DNA from: Homoserinimonas sp. OAct 916 | Lineage (GTDB): Bacteria > Actinomycetota > Actinomycetes > Actinomycetales > Microbacteriaceae | Reading direction: 5' to 3' | Assembly: GCF_003260275.1 (NCBI RefSeq) | Contig: NZ_QJHB01000005.1 | Span: 1-64,000 of the forward strand | Length of the DNA: 64,000 nt | Part shown: positions 63,497 to 64,000 of the stretch, one piece after another | Position numbering within the stretch: the stretch's first letter is position 1 | How the letters are laid out: every line of letters begins with the position of its first letter | Notes under the pieces: generated by a model | Database searches by the model: none | Told to the model about the DNA's origin: nothing | The model's input: the letters and a program-made list of their open reading frames with translations, nothing else | Made by a program: the position numbers and the translations under genes

Positions 63497-64000
63497 CCGC
63501 CGGTGGTCTTCGCCGCGTCGGCCAATGATTCAAGCAATTGCGGCACGATCCGGTACACATCGCCGCAACCCAGGGTGATCACGTAATCACCGGGGCGAGC
63601 CACCTGTGCGGTGTATTCGGCAGCCTGATGCCAGTCCCGGATGAAGGCGACCTTGCTCGCATCCCGAAACTTCGCGGAAACCAGCTCACCGGTCACCCCC
63701 GGCTCCGGATCCTCCCGTGCACCACAGATATCGAGCACGATCGTATGGTCGGCGCACTCTTCCAGAACCTCGGCGAACTCGCCGCAGAACAACCGGGTTC
63801 GGCTGTACAGGTGCGGTTGGTGCACCGCGATGATGCGTCCGTCGCCCACGACCGTGCGTGCGGCGGTGAGCGCGGCCCGCACCTCAGTCGGGTGATGCGC
63901 GTAATCGTCGAAGACGCTGACCCCGCCCACGGTGCCGTGCAGTTCGAACCGCCGCTGGGTGCCGCCGAACGACTCAATCGCGGCCACGCTCTTCACGGGG
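63493..64000 (-). CDS. murC: UDP-N-acetylmuramate-L-alanine ligase MurC, C-terminal part
   Basis: The last ~169 residues of MurC; the start lies beyond the window. The visible part is the C-terminal Mur ligase domain with [29 protein letters not shown]-like [14 protein letters not shown] and [15 protein letters not shown]. MurC adds the first amino acid of the peptidoglycan stem peptide in the cytosol. Upstream of ftsQ in the conserved division and cell-wall cluster. Confidence 0.95.
   Translation of the reverse strand, partial: PVKSVAAIESFGGTQRRFELHGTVGGVSVFDDYAHHPTEVRAALTAARTVVGDGRIIAVHQPHLYSRTRLFCGEFAEVLEECADHTIVLDICGAREDPEPGVTGELVSAKFRDASKVAFIRDWHQAAEYTAQVARPGDYVITLGCGDVYRIVPQLLESLADAAKTTGG

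Overview
The window is high-GC actinobacterial DNA. It carries mycothiol synthesis (MshC), RbpA, PafBC, an actinobacterial bcc-aa3 respiratory chain (QcrCAB, CtaCDEF with the small subunit CtaF) and Wag31/DivIVA next to SepF, FtsZ and FtsQ. Gene order and protein style point to the family Microbacteriaceae; this is inference from content, no search was run. || Layout. 0-0.4 kb: tail of an IS481-type transposase running into a tRNA-Leu(GAG). 0.5-5.5 kb: M20 peptidase, uppP, mshC, PAC2 protein. 5.7-14.6 kb: a HAD hydrolase, trmI, FKBP lipoprotein, pafB, pafC, small membrane protein, tatA, tatC, helY run. In many Actinobacteria this neighbourhood also holds the Pup-proteasome genes, and here they are absent. 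14.6-20.4 kb: lnt and rbpA, separated by a lower-GC insert with a bactoprenol-type GT2, a DUF6056-like membrane protein and an IS30 relic. 20.5-22.6 kb: GDPD, SPFH and NfeD genes. || 23.5-30.8 kb: the most interesting locus. Four head-to-tail overlapping genes encode an EPSP-synthase/acyl-CoA-ligase fusion, an acyl-CoA dehydrogenase, an SDR with a Y-X6-K site and a 2,4-dienoyl-CoA-reductase-like flavoenzyme. This set matches the shikimate-to-cyclohexanecarboxyl-CoA route of ansatrienin and phoslactomycin producers. With no polyketide synthase nearby, the likely use is a starter unit for omega-cyclohexyl fatty acids, lipids known in some Microbacteriaceae (Curtobacterium). || 30.9-37.7 kb: paired crcB fluoride channels, HdeD-like protein, a YtrA-type GntR operon with a clear operator, an AI-2E family permease, a DUF4190 protein, a PCD-VOC fusion and a macro-like protein. 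37.7-40.6 kb: a 16-nt tandem repeat ahead of glpK, then trpD. 40.6-48.8 kb: ctaE-qcrCAB (+) converges on ctaC-ctaD-ctaF (-), with a repeat-rich gap and a DUF2945 gene between them. 49-57.9 kb: erpA, dipeptidase, DUF3043 protein, pyrD, nrdR, dnaE, rluA-family synthase. 57.9-64 kb: lspA, divIVA, yggT, sepF, yggS, ftsZ, ftsQ and the end of murC, all on the minus strand. || Two themes recur. Several genes start 6-8 nt after a TANNNT box with no Shine-Dalgarno, which suggests leaderless mRNAs. Short tandem repeats of 12-32 nt sit at many gene ends. Working together, the genes cover envelope growth and division, lipid-linked carrier recycling, aerobic respiration, protein export and a probable special fatty-acid starter pathway.
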